DNA from: URNF01 sp045594105
Lineage (GTDB): Bacteria; Bacillota; Clostridia; Oscillospirales; Acutalibacteraceae
Reading direction: 5' to 3'
Assembly: GCA_045594105.1 (NCBI GenBank)
Contig: JAZNXY010000018.1
Coordinates: 1-5,301, forward strand
DNA length: 5,301 bases
The translations under genes and the position numbers were made by a program. This document shows positions 1-5,301 of the stretch, piece after piece; position 1 is the first letter of the stretch; every line of letters starts with the position of its first letter. Under the pieces are notes generated by a model. That model ran no database searches, was not told the DNA's origin, and worked only from the letters and a program-made list of their open reading frames with translations.

Positions 1-328
1 CCACAAGGGCAGAGCCGAACACATCCGGTATAATGACATCACCGATAGCCACAGGTGCCAAAACGGTGGTACTGCGGATGCACTTCATGGCGTCTGCCAC
101 GGCCTCCTTCGGAATGGGGTTTGCCGTTTTGACACTTACCATGGTATCGGTACGGTTGGCTACCCGTACAGTAGAGGTGACGGTGCGGGTGGGACGGATG
201 CATTCACTTTCCGCATATACAGCGCCGCGATTACAGCCGTGTCCCTCCACGGTAACCTTATCGCCGTCAACATCAGCGGTTAAGGTACAGCCACGCGGAC
301 ACACAATACAGGTCAGTGTCTTTTTCAT
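1..328 (-). CDS. DUF1667 small cysteine-rich protein, 3' end cut by window edge
   Basis: 109 residues are visible and the reading frame is still open at position 1. The N-terminus reads TCIVCPRGC (residues 6-14), giving Cys7, Cys10 and Cys14, followed by HGCNRGAVYA with Cys32. A C-x2-C-x3-C-x17-C arrangement like this is the hallmark of DUF1667 (COG3862) and suggests a metal or Fe-S site. The later stretch KTANPIPKEAV and the segment PVAIGDVII (residues 92-100) also fit the family; members are roughly 115-125 residues, so only a short tail is missing. The ATG at 328-326 has a strong GGAGGAG site at 340-334. It overlaps the stop of the upstream oxidoreductase in an ATGA, implying translational coupling. 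In Firmicutes this family travels with a GlpA-like and a pyridine-nucleotide-type flavoprotein, as here, so it is probably the small electron-transfer or assembly subunit of that complex. Its biochemical role is inferred, not shown. Confidence 0.93.
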   Translation of the reverse strand, partial: MKKTLTCIVCPRGCTLTADVDGDKVTVEGHGCNRGAVYAESECIRPTRTVTSTVRVANRTDTMVSVKTANPIPKEAVADAMKCIRSTTVLAPVAIGDVIIPDVFGSALV

Positions 329-1575
329 TGTATCTCCTCCAGTTCTACCGTAATCGGTGCAGTGATGCCGTAAAGCTTTTCCGCTTTTACGGTCAGCTTT
401 TCCATTTCACCCGGTGCGGCCTTGAGACGCACCGCTGTGGCAAGCAGTGTATCTCCTGCTTTTACCGAAAATCGCACCTTGCCAAACGGCTGTGTGACAC
501 GTAGGAACAGGGAGGTATCGGTAGCCGTATCGGTATGCACCCTTTGCGGCAGGACGTACCGCACGCCGAAACCGGCCTTGGTCTCAACCGTTGCGGTGCT
601 GTCAGCGGTATGCAGCACATAGTTTGCCGCACCGACACCCGCCAATTCCGCTTCATCGGACACGTAATCCACAAGGTCGTGCACCTGCAACACATTACCG
701 CACGCAAAAATGCCGCTTACTGCGGTTTCACGGTTTTCATCCACCAAAGCACCGTTTGTCACGGGGTCAATGGGGATACCTGCTGCACGTGTCAGTTCAT
801 TTTCGGGGATCAGTCCTACCGACAGCAGTAAGGTGTCACACGGAATATATCGCCGTGTGCTGTCGATGATATTTCTGTTTTGGTCAACCCGGGCAATGGT
901 GACCCCTGTCACACGGTCACTGCCGTGGATCTCGGCAACCGTATGGCTTACATACAGCGGAATACCGAAATCCTCCAGGCATTGTACAATATTGCGTGTA
1001 AGGCCGCCCGAATACGGCATAATTTCACATACCGCCTCTACCTTTGCTCCCTCTAAGGTCATTCTGCGTGCCATAATCAGCCCGATGTCACCCGAGCCCA
1101 GAATCACCACACGGGTACCAACGGTATATCCCTCGCAGTTTAACAGCTTTTGTGCCGTACCCGCACTGTATACACCTGCGGGGCGTGTGCCGCCGATGTT
1201 CAGCGCACCACGACTGCGTTCACGGCAACCCATAGCGAGAATGACCGCTTTGGCTCGGATTTGTAAAATACCGTCTTCGTTTTGTGCGGTAACCACCTTG
1301 TCGGGTGTTAATGCCGTAACGGTGGTATTAAGATAGGTGGTAATACCACGTGCCCTCACCTTTTCAGCATACCTTGCGGCATACTCAGGGCCTGTCAACT
1401 CTTCGCCCATTTTGTGCAGACCGAAGCCATTGTGAATACACTGGTTTAAGATGCCGCCAACTTTCGGCTCGCGGTCTAAAATAACAACGTCGGTAACGCC
1501 GCTGTCAAAGGCGGCAACCGCTGCGGCAAGTCCTGCGGGGCCGCCGCCGATGATCACAATATCGTGTTGTAACAT
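325..1575 (-). CDS. FAD/NAD(P)-dependent oxidoreductase, second flavoprotein of the GlpA-like module
   Basis: This 416-residue protein has the two-dinucleotide-binding-domain fold (Pyr_redox_2, COG0446). The FAD-binding Rossmann motif GGGPAG is at residues 10-15 near the N-terminus. A second GSGDIG motif for NAD(P) is at 160-165, with Glu184 near the end of the following strand, which favours NAD over NADP (inference). The family-specific motif QCIHNGFG is at 45-52, and the distal FAD motif GIFACGNVLQVHDLVDYVSD is at 288-307. There is no CxxC redox pair, so it is not a thioredoxin-reductase type enzyme. Residues from about 330 form an extra C-terminal beta-rich domain whose role I cannot name. 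A GTG three codons upstream (1584) is in frame, but it lies inside the AAGGGGG ribosome binding site, so ATG 1575 with an 8-nt spacing is preferred. The protein probably forms a complex with the flanking GlpA-like and DUF1667 proteins, analogous to multi-subunit proline and opine dehydrogenases. The substrate is not determinable from sequence. Confidence 0.93.
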   Translation of the reverse strand: MLQHDIVIIGGGPAGLAAAVAAFDSGVTDVVILDREPKVGGILNQCIHNGFGLHKMGEELTGPEYAARYAEKVRARGITTYLNTTVTALTPDKVVTAQNEDGILQIRAKAVILAMGCRERSRGALNIGGTRPAGVYSAGTAQKLLNCEGYTVGTRVVILGSGDIGLIMARRMTLEGAKVEAVCEIMPYSGGLTRNIVQCLEDFGIPLYVSHTVAEIHGSDRVTGVTIARVDQNRNIIDSTRRYIPCDTLLLSVGLIPENELTRAAGIPIDPVTNGALVDENRETAVSGIFACGNVLQVHDLVDYVSDEAELAGVGAANYVLHTADSTATVETKAGFGVRYVLPQRVHTDTATDTSLFLRVTQPFGKVRFSVKAGDTLLATAVRLKAAPGEMEKLTVKAEKLYGITAPITVELEEIQ

Positions 1576-1583
1576 ACGCAGCA

Positions 1584-1590
1584 CCCCCTT
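1584..1590 (-). promoter_or_regulatory. Ribosome binding site deciding the start of the 416-residue oxidoreductase
   Basis: Read on the minus strand, AAGGGGG lies 8 nt before ATG 1575. It occupies the first base of the competing GTG at 1584, which therefore has no usable site of its own. It begins within the stop codon of the upstream gene (1591-1589), typical of coupled operon genes. Confidence 0.7.
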
Positions 1591-3022
1591 ACAGCTTTCC
1601 CGTCAACGGGCGGCTATTGTTGCCTTTTTTTGTGATTTCGGTCATGGCAACACCGTTTTCCTCTGCCAAAAGGCGTAGCACGTGCGGCATACAGAAGCCG
1701 CCCTGACACCGCCCCATACCTGCACGGGTACGTCTTTTTACACCGTCAATGTCGGTGGCACGGGGGTTCATACGAATGGCGTCCCGTATTTCCCCTTCGC
1801 TCACCGTCTCGCAACGGCAAACGATTTTGCCGTAAGCAGGATGCTCTTTGATATAGGCGGCTTTTTCTTCCACCGACATATGGCGGAATGCGTGGGTATC
1901 ACGGCGCACACCGTTAAATTGCGGATTGGAGACAAGGGTAAGACCCGCCTTTTCCAACAGCGACACCGTTTCCCGGGCGATTGCCACAGAGGAGGATAAG
2001 CCGGGAGAATCGATAGCGGCAACGTGAATAAAGCCGCCCACCTTTTCGCTTTCTTTAATAATAAAATCTCCGCCCTTTTCGCTTGCACGCACACCCGAAA
2101 AAGAGGTAATGACGCCACGCAGGTCAACGGAGGGTACACTCTTTTTGGAAAGCGTTGCCACTACCTGCAGGCCCGCTTGGGTGGTTTCGGTGCGGGAGGG
2201 GTCGGCTACCGCTTGTGCAGTGGGGCCGACAAGCAGGTTGCCGTCTGCTGTGGGGGACACCAAAATGCCCTTACCTGCCGCAGTAGGCACCTGAAAAATG
2301 GTGTGGGAGACTCTGCTGCCTTCGGTTTTATCCAGTAACATATATTCGCCTGCACGTGGGATAATGCTGTAAAAGGCATCATCCACCATAGCGGCAATTT
2401 TGTCCGCATAGCAACCTGCACAGTTGACAAAGTAGCGGCCTTCTACCGTTTCGCCGTCAGCACTCTGTACCGTAAAGCCGTCTGCGGTTTTGGTGACAGC
2501 GGTAATTTCAAAATTGGTTTTTAAGTCGGCACCGTTATCCATGGCGTTGCCGACAGCGGCAATGGTCAGAAAATACGGGCAGATAATGCCTGCCGTAGGA
2601 ATGTGTAAAACGGCGGTAACAGCAGGGGAAAGGTGCGGCTCTGACACCCGTGCCTCATCACCTGTCAGGATTTTCATATCGGTAACGCCGTTTTGTATGC
2701 CACGCTCGTATAACAGCTGTAAGTGTGCTTCCTCCTGTGCAGAAAAGGCACACACCATAGAGCCGTTTTGCTTAAACGGTACGTGCAGCTCCTTTGCCGC
2801 TTGGTATAACAGTGGTACACCTGCGACATTCAACCGTGCCTTTACGGTATCGGGCTCGGGATCGAAGCCACCGTGAATAATGCCGCTGTTGGCTTTTGAA
2901 GCACCGCACGCCACGTCGTTTTCCTTTTCCAGCACGCAGACCGATACGTTGTATCGGGTGAGCTCTCTGGCGGTCAGTGCACCGATAACACCTGCACCGG
3001 CGATAATCACATCATATTTCAT
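1589..3022 (-). CDS. GlpA/LhgO-like FAD-dependent oxidoreductase with C-terminal BFD-type [2Fe-2S] domain
   Basis: The 477-residue protein has an N-terminal DAO-type FAD domain: the Rossmann motif GAGVIG is at residues 9-14, acidic Glu32 follows the second strand, the loop NSGIIHGGFD is at 45-54 and the FAD-contact segment VNCAGCYAD is at 199-207. The C-terminal part (about 398-455) is a Fer2_BFD domain with Cys402-x-Cys404 and Cys439-x4-Cys444, predicted to bind one [2Fe-2S] cluster. This architecture matches the Firmicutes proteins annotated as anaerobic glycerol-3-phosphate dehydrogenase subunit A or as L-2-hydroxyglutarate oxidase-like (COG0579). I cannot separate these substrates by sequence, so I give no symbol. 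An in-frame GTG at 3034 overlaps the upstream stop, but the AGGAG motif covers that GTG, so ATG 3022 is chosen. No membrane segment or signal peptide is seen, indicating a cytosolic enzyme. Two flavoproteins and a Cys-rich small protein in a row suggest one complex passing electrons from a reduced substrate to an unknown acceptor. Confidence 0.93.
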   Translation of the reverse strand: MKYDVIIAGAGVIGALTARELTRYNVSVCVLEKENDVACGASKANSGIIHGGFDPEPDTVKARLNVAGVPLLYQAAKELHVPFKQNGSMVCAFSAQEEAHLQLLYERGIQNGVTDMKILTGDEARVSEPHLSPAVTAVLHIPTAGIICPYFLTIAAVGNAMDNGADLKTNFEITAVTKTADGFTVQSADGETVEGRYFVNCAGCYADKIAAMVDDAFYSIIPRAGEYMLLDKTEGSRVSHTIFQVPTAAGKGILVSPTADGNLLVGPTAQAVADPSRTETTQAGLQVVATLSKKSVPSVDLRGVITSFSGVRASEKGGDFIIKESEKVGGFIHVAAIDSPGLSSSVAIARETVSLLEKAGLTLVSNPQFNGVRRDTHAFRHMSVEEKAAYIKEHPAYGKIVCRCETVSEGEIRDAIRMNPRATDIDGVKRRTRAGMGRCQGGFCMPHVLRLLAEENGVAMTEITKKGNNSRPLTGKL

Positions 3023-3030
3023 ATCCGTTT

Positions 3031-4734
3031 TCACTCCTGTAACTGCTCTGAGAGCTTCTTTGCAATTTTTTGCATACGTGTAGGGTCAACTTTGGTTACC
3101 TTGCGGTCATAGCTTAAAAGACCGTTGGTTTCGTCCTCTACGTCGGACACCTGGGTGAGTACGGCGGCACACAGCCCCTTGCTTACCGCAGGGATCACCT
3201 CACGGCAGTATAGCGATAACAGGGCATTTTCAAAAGCGTTGCGGTCTTTGAAAAAGCGGTAGCCGAAGGTGGCGTGCGTGTTAAATACATGCCCTTGCGG
3301 TTTGTAGGAATAGCCGCCAAACTCGGACAGCACCACCGGCTTTGACGACAGCTTGAAGCGATAGGGCTTAAAATATATATGCTCACTTTCCACGTCGCTG
3401 GTTGCACCCTTAAACCAGCCGGAAGCCGTATCGATAAAGCGGGAGCTGTCAAGGGCTTTTAAGCGGTGATAGGCCGTTTCGCTGTCAAACTGTCCCCACC
3501 CCTCATTGAAAATTGTCCAATAGACGACACAGGGGTGTGCTTTGAGCAGGCAAACTGTTTTTTCCATATACGCAAGGAAAATGCGGCGTGTTTCTTTATT
3601 GCGGTGACGCCACTTGTCGGGTAGACGCTTGGCAAAAACGGTGGGTAGAGCGGTATCTGACAAGAAACGGTACTTGCCGTTGTTCACCATATCCTGAAAC
3701 ACCGCAATACCCAGACGATCGCAGGTGTAATAAAACAACTGCGGCTCGATTTTGATGTGCTTACGCACCATGTTAAAGCCCATATTTTTGAGCGTTTTCA
3801 GTTCTTCTTCAAAACATACAGGGTCGGCAGGGGTATACAAACCGTCACTCCAATACCCCTGGTCTAAAAGCCCGTGGGAAAAGTACGGTTTTCCGTTAAG
3901 GCAAAGCCGTGGTATACCGTTTACCGTTTTGATTTCCAGCGTACGTGCCGCAAAATAGGAGCAGACGGTGTCGGTGTCGGTCGTAACGGTGTAGGTGTAT
4001 AAATACGGGTCGTCGGGGCTCCAATATCGTGGGGCATCCAACACAAAGGTCGCCTTGCCGTCGGCAAGCGGATAGCTATACTCGCCCGACGGCGTGTTAA
4101 CCGTAACGGTGCCGTTGGTAATACCGTCGGCACGGACGGTCACGGTGTTGCCGTTCACAACGGTGTCAAGGGCGGTAATGTGCCGTGTGGGTACGCTTTC
4201 CAGCCACACCGTCTGCCAGATGCCGAAAACGGGGGTGTACCACATACCGCCACGTTTTACACGGCTTTTGCCGTACGGCATTTTGGGGTCTAACGGATTA
4301 TAGGTGCGGACAAGCACGGTATTTTCCGCTTGCAAGGTATCGGTAATGTCAAAGGAAAACGGCAGAAAGCCGCCTTTGTGTTCCCCGACAAAAACACCGT
4401 TTACCCAAACGGTGCAATATTGCTCTACCGCACCGAAATGTAATAACACACGGTCTTTTTGAAAGTTGTCGGGCAGAGAAAAGGTGCGTTGATAGAACAG
4501 ATGTTGCTTGGTATCAATATTGCGGCAGATGCCGGACAGCAAGCTCTGGGGACAGAAGGGCACCACAATGTGTTCATGAAAAGCGGCAGGCGGTGTGTTA
4601 GTATCACAAACCGCAAACTGCCAGCTGCCGTTTAAGCAAAAAAAGGAATCACGGCGTAGCAGCGGTCGGGGATACGTATTCCACGGTATTTCGGGGAGCT
4701 GCTCACCTGCTTTTGTAAATAAGTAGTTATACAT
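3031..4734 (-). CDS. Glycoside hydrolase family 2 (beta-glucuronidase/beta-galactosidase-like), cytoplasmic
   Basis: The 567-residue protein has the GH2 order of domains. A jelly-roll sugar-binding domain spans about 25-185, containing LNGSWQF (34-40), VWVNGVFVGEHKGGFLPF (109-126) and GIWQTVWLE (171-179). An Ig-like beta sandwich, rich in Thr and Val, spans about 186-268, and a TIM barrel runs from about 270. Both catalytic carboxylates are visible: acid/base Glu411 in FNEGW and nucleophile Glu471 in SEFGG. The C-terminal stretch TQVSDVEDETNGLLSYDRK (527-545) is typical of a compact GH2 group of gut Firmicutes. There is no signal peptide, so the substrate must be an imported oligosaccharide or glycoside. 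GH2 covers galactosidases, glucuronidases, mannosidases and others, and I cannot assign the sugar. ATG 4734 has an AAAGG site 9 nt upstream and a good promoter just before it. It is the first gene of the operon and ends 8 bp before the GlpA-like gene. Confidence 0.93.
   Translation of the reverse strand: MYNYLFTKAGEQLPEIPWNTYPRPLLRRDSFFCLNGSWQFAVCDTNTPPAAFHEHIVVPFCPQSLLSGICRNIDTKQHLFYQRTFSLPDNFQKDRVLLHFGAVEQYCTVWVNGVFVGEHKGGFLPFSFDITDTLQAENTVLVRTYNPLDPKMPYGKSRVKRGGMWYTPVFGIWQTVWLESVPTRHITALDTVVNGNTVTVRADGITNGTVTVNTPSGEYSYPLADGKATFVLDAPRYWSPDDPYLYTYTVTTDTDTVCSYFAARTLEIKTVNGIPRLCLNGKPYFSHGLLDQGYWSDGLYTPADPVCFEEELKTLKNMGFNMVRKHIKIEPQLFYYTCDRLGIAVFQDMVNNGKYRFLSDTALPTVFAKRLPDKWRHRNKETRRIFLAYMEKTVCLLKAHPCVVYWTIFNEGWGQFDSETAYHRLKALDSSRFIDTASGWFKGATSDVESEHIYFKPYRFKLSSKPVVLSEFGGYSYKPQGHVFNTHATFGYRFFKDRNAFENALLSLYCREVIPAVSKGLCAAVLTQVSDVEDETNGLLSYDRKVTKVDPTRMQKIAKKLSEQLQE
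3034..3038 (-). promoter_or_regulatory. Ribosome binding site of the GlpA-like gene, embedded in the end of the GH2 gene
   Basis: On the minus strand AGGAG is formed by the last two sense codons of the upstream glycoside hydrolase gene, immediately before its TGA stop. The spacing to ATG 3022 is 11 nt, rather long but workable; the alternative GTG at 3034 would overlap the site. Terminating ribosomes would be parked on this site, so the two genes are probably translationally coupled. Confidence 0.6.
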
Positions 4735-4750
4735 ACACGCACACCTTTCT

Positions 4751-4773
4751 TTATCGGTAACAGTATACCATAA
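4751..4773. promoter_or_regulatory. Possible operator: imperfect 23-bp palindrome over the leftward -10 box
   Basis: The half-sites TTATCGGTAAC (4751-4761) and GTATACCATAA (4763-4773), around a central A, agree at seven of eleven positions when one is reverse-complemented. The element covers the leftward -10 box and predicted start, where a repressor would block the GH2 operon. No regulator gene is in the window and the symmetry is modest, so chance is a real possibility. Confidence 0.2.
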
Positions 4774-4790
4774 TCTTGACTTTCATACAA
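4762..4790 (-). promoter_or_regulatory. Leftward sigma-A-type promoter for the four-gene operon
   Basis: On the minus strand the -35 box TTGTAT (4790-4785) and the -10 box TATACT (4767-4762) are separated by exactly 17 bp. The -10 matches consensus at five of six positions; the -35 keeps the TTG core. Transcription would start near 4755, leaving a leader of about 20 nt that contains the AAAGGTG ribosome binding site (4748-4742) of the GH2 gene. Confidence 0.65.
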
Positions 4791-4804
4791 GAAGAGAGTA
4801 ATAT
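4776..4804 (+). promoter_or_regulatory. Rightward sigma-A-type promoter for the epimerase remnant
   Basis: The -35 box TTGACT (4776-4781) and the -10 box TAATAT (4799-4804) have a 17-bp spacer. The -35 matches consensus at five of six positions and the -10 at four of six. Transcription would begin around 4811, giving a very short leader made almost entirely of the AAAGGGGGG ribosome binding site (4813-4821). The promoter interlocks with the leftward promoter. Confidence 0.6.
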
Positions 4805-4824
4805 TTTTAGACAAAGGGGGGTTG

Positions 4825-5097
4825 ATGGATGTGGTCATATTGAAAAACGAGCGGGTGCGTCTGGAAATTGCAAAAAGCGGTGCCCAAATGTGCAAAATGA
4901 CGGTTGACGGCAACGATATTCTGTGGTCAGGCGACCCTGCCTGGTGGGGAAATGTTGCACCTGTTTTGTTCCCGATTTGCGGCGGTATTCCGTCCTTTGT
5001 AGACGAAGAACAGGATTTACGTGTGAAAGAAGGGCTTATCGCCTTGCCTGTCGGTGAAACCGTAACCAGAACACATACTATTTCTGTAAAGGGGTAA
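4825..5097 (+). pseudogene. Internally deleted aldose 1-epimerase (LacX/galactose mutarotase-like) remnant
   Basis: The ORF is 90 codons long, against about 290 residues for intact LacX-type aldose 1-epimerases, which interconvert sugar anomers. Residues 1-53 read like the family's N-terminus: an opening strand (VVILKNERVRLEI), then ILWSGDPAWWGNVAPVLFPI (residues 32-51). Residues 54-90 read like its C-terminus: GIPSFVDEEQDL, then KEGLIALPVGETVTRTHTI (residues 68-86), resembling the usual end after a WCG(I/L)PS motif and a final beta strand. The roughly 200 central residues, with the catalytic His and Glu, are absent, and the join is in frame near Cys52-Gly54 (4978-4986). The product cannot be an active epimerase. 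An ATG at 4825 with AAAGGGGGG just upstream is the chosen start; TTG 4822 and GTG 4831 are in-frame alternatives. The assignment of both ends is from memory of the family and not from an alignment. Confidence 0.7.
5088..5094 (+). promoter_or_regulatory. Ribosome binding site for the EEP-family fragment
   Basis: AAAGGGG lies 8 nt before ATG 5103 and overlaps the last codons of the epimerase remnant. This well-placed site, at a 5-bp intergenic gap, indicates that the two ORFs were once ordinary neighbours in an operon. Confidence 0.6.
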
Positions 5098-5102
5098 AAC
5101 AG

Positions 5103-5204
5103 ATGAAAATTGTATCGTTTAACCTTCGCTGTTTGTATGACACGACAGACAACGAAAACAATTTTTGGATATGCGCGAACAAAGTGGCGGTACCTTTGTG
5201 TTGA
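5103..5204 (+). pseudogene. N-terminal fragment of an endonuclease/exonuclease/phosphatase (EEP) family gene
   Basis: The ORF has 33 codons and begins MKIVSFNLRC, the first strand of EEP-superfamily hydrolases (Mg-dependent phosphodiesterases of about 250-280 residues), with the Asn that contributes to the metal/catalytic site. The next segment, DNENNFW (residues 16-22), still resembles the family, but after it the frame runs only to a TGA at 5202-5204. None of the later motifs (metal-binding Glu, the GD and SDH motifs) is present. It follows the epimerase remnant by 5 bp with a good ribosome binding site. In a different frame, codons from 5169 can be read to a TAA at 5223-5225... as a short tail ending KKRHP, which could be the 3' end of a deleted gene; I do not recognise it. 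The likeliest reading is a gene cut by a deletion or insertion between about 5165 and 5205. Confidence 0.55.
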
Positions 5205-5240
5205 GATATAAAAAAAGACACCCGTAAGGTGAAGTGGTAT

Positions 5241-5280
5241 AGTGATGGTAGACACAAAAAAGTGTCTACCATCACTTTTT
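5241..5280 (+). terminator. Rho-independent terminator-like hairpin (perfect 15-bp inverted repeat)
   Basis: AGTGATGGTAGACAC (5241-5255) and its exact reverse complement (5262-5276) flank an A6 loop, and the right arm runs into TTTTT (5276-5280). It lies 36 bp after the stop of the EEP fragment, where a terminator for the rightward transcript would be expected. The stem is less GC-rich (7 of 15 pairs) and longer than a standard terminator, so it may instead be the inverted end of an insertion element or a dispersed repeat. On the minus strand no T-run follows the hairpin, so it would act only rightward. Confidence 0.6.
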
Positions 5281-5301
5281 ATGTTAGAATAAAAGAAAGG
5301 G

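Noticed and set aside
710..1336. 208-codon open frame on the plus strand
   Set aside because: It lies wholly antisense to the FAD oxidoreductase gene, whose family motifs are unmistakable. Its translation is rich in Ser, Thr, Pro and Arg with no recognisable motif.
1576..1584. GTG start for the oxidoreductase at 1584
   Set aside because: The codon sits inside the AAGGGGG ribosome binding site, which is well spaced for ATG 1575; the Rossmann fold begins properly from that ATG.
2490..2876. 128-codon plus-strand open frame
   Set aside because: It is antisense to the GlpA-like gene and shows no protein-family motif; it is best explained as a shadow of real coding sequence.
3023..3034. GTG start for the GlpA-like gene at 3034, giving a GTGA overlap with the GH2 stop
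   Set aside because: The GTGA overlap is attractive, but the only AGGAG motif overlaps this GTG. ATG 3022 leaves the usual few residues before the FAD motif. The alternative is not fully excluded.
3960..4000. GTCGGTGTCGGT-like repetitive stretch
   Set aside because: It is explained by a run of Thr, Val and Asp codons in the beta-sandwich domain of the GH2 protein and is not a true repeat array.
5219..5231. Small CACC/GGTG hairpin between the EEP fragment and the large hairpin
   Set aside because: Only four base pairs with a 5-nt loop; expected by chance and not followed by a T-run.
4632..5255. 207-codon minus-strand open frame spanning the intergenic region
   Set aside because: It overlaps the GH2 start, both promoters and the antisense of the epimerase and EEP remnants. 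The translation shows no family features and no ribosome binding site was found for it.
1..5301. CRISPR array, tRNA or rRNA gene, complete transposase, toxin-antitoxin or defence genes
   Set aside because: I looked on both strands and saw no spaced direct repeats, tRNA-like cloverleaf or proteins of these classes within the window.

Overview
The window looks like chromosomal DNA of a gut-type clostridial Firmicute, plausibly Oscillospirales or a relative. This rests on the gene families present, the strong AGGAGG-type ribosome binding sites, the tight gene packing and the middling GC content; no marker gene is present to fix the taxon.

Layout: positions 1-4734 hold a compact four-gene operon on the minus strand. 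In transcription order it encodes a cytoplasmic family-2 glycoside hydrolase (4734-3031), a GlpA/LhgO-like FAD oxidoreductase with a C-terminal BFD-type [2Fe-2S] domain (3022-1589), a second FAD/NAD(P)-type oxidoreductase (1575-325) and a small cysteine-rich DUF1667 protein (328 to beyond position 1). Gaps are 8 bp, 13 bp and a 4-bp overlap, so the four genes are probably co-transcribed and partly translationally coupled. The last three form a module known in Firmicutes, usually annotated as an anaerobic glycerol-3-phosphate dehydrogenase-like complex. A glycoside hydrolase as the leading gene is the less usual part.

The intergenic region at 4735-4824 carries two divergent sigma-A-like promoters, each with a 17-bp spacer, which overlap each other physically. 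The rightward promoter drives what look like the remains of a sugar-metabolism operon. The first ORF (4825-5097) starts like a LacX-type aldose 1-epimerase and ends like one, but lacks the whole middle, as if about 200 codons were lost in frame. The next ORF (5103-5204) begins like an endonuclease/exonuclease/phosphatase-family protein and stops after 33 codons. A perfect 15-bp hairpin followed by T residues (5241-5280) then probably terminates transcription.

Working model (inference): the leftward operon releases a monosaccharide from a glycoside and couples this to oxidation of a small hydroxy-acid or polyol-phosphate substrate. The rightward operon once supplied a mutarotase and an EEP hydrolase and is now decayed, while its promoter and ribosome binding sites still look intact. 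I saw no RNA gene, CRISPR array or complete mobile element.
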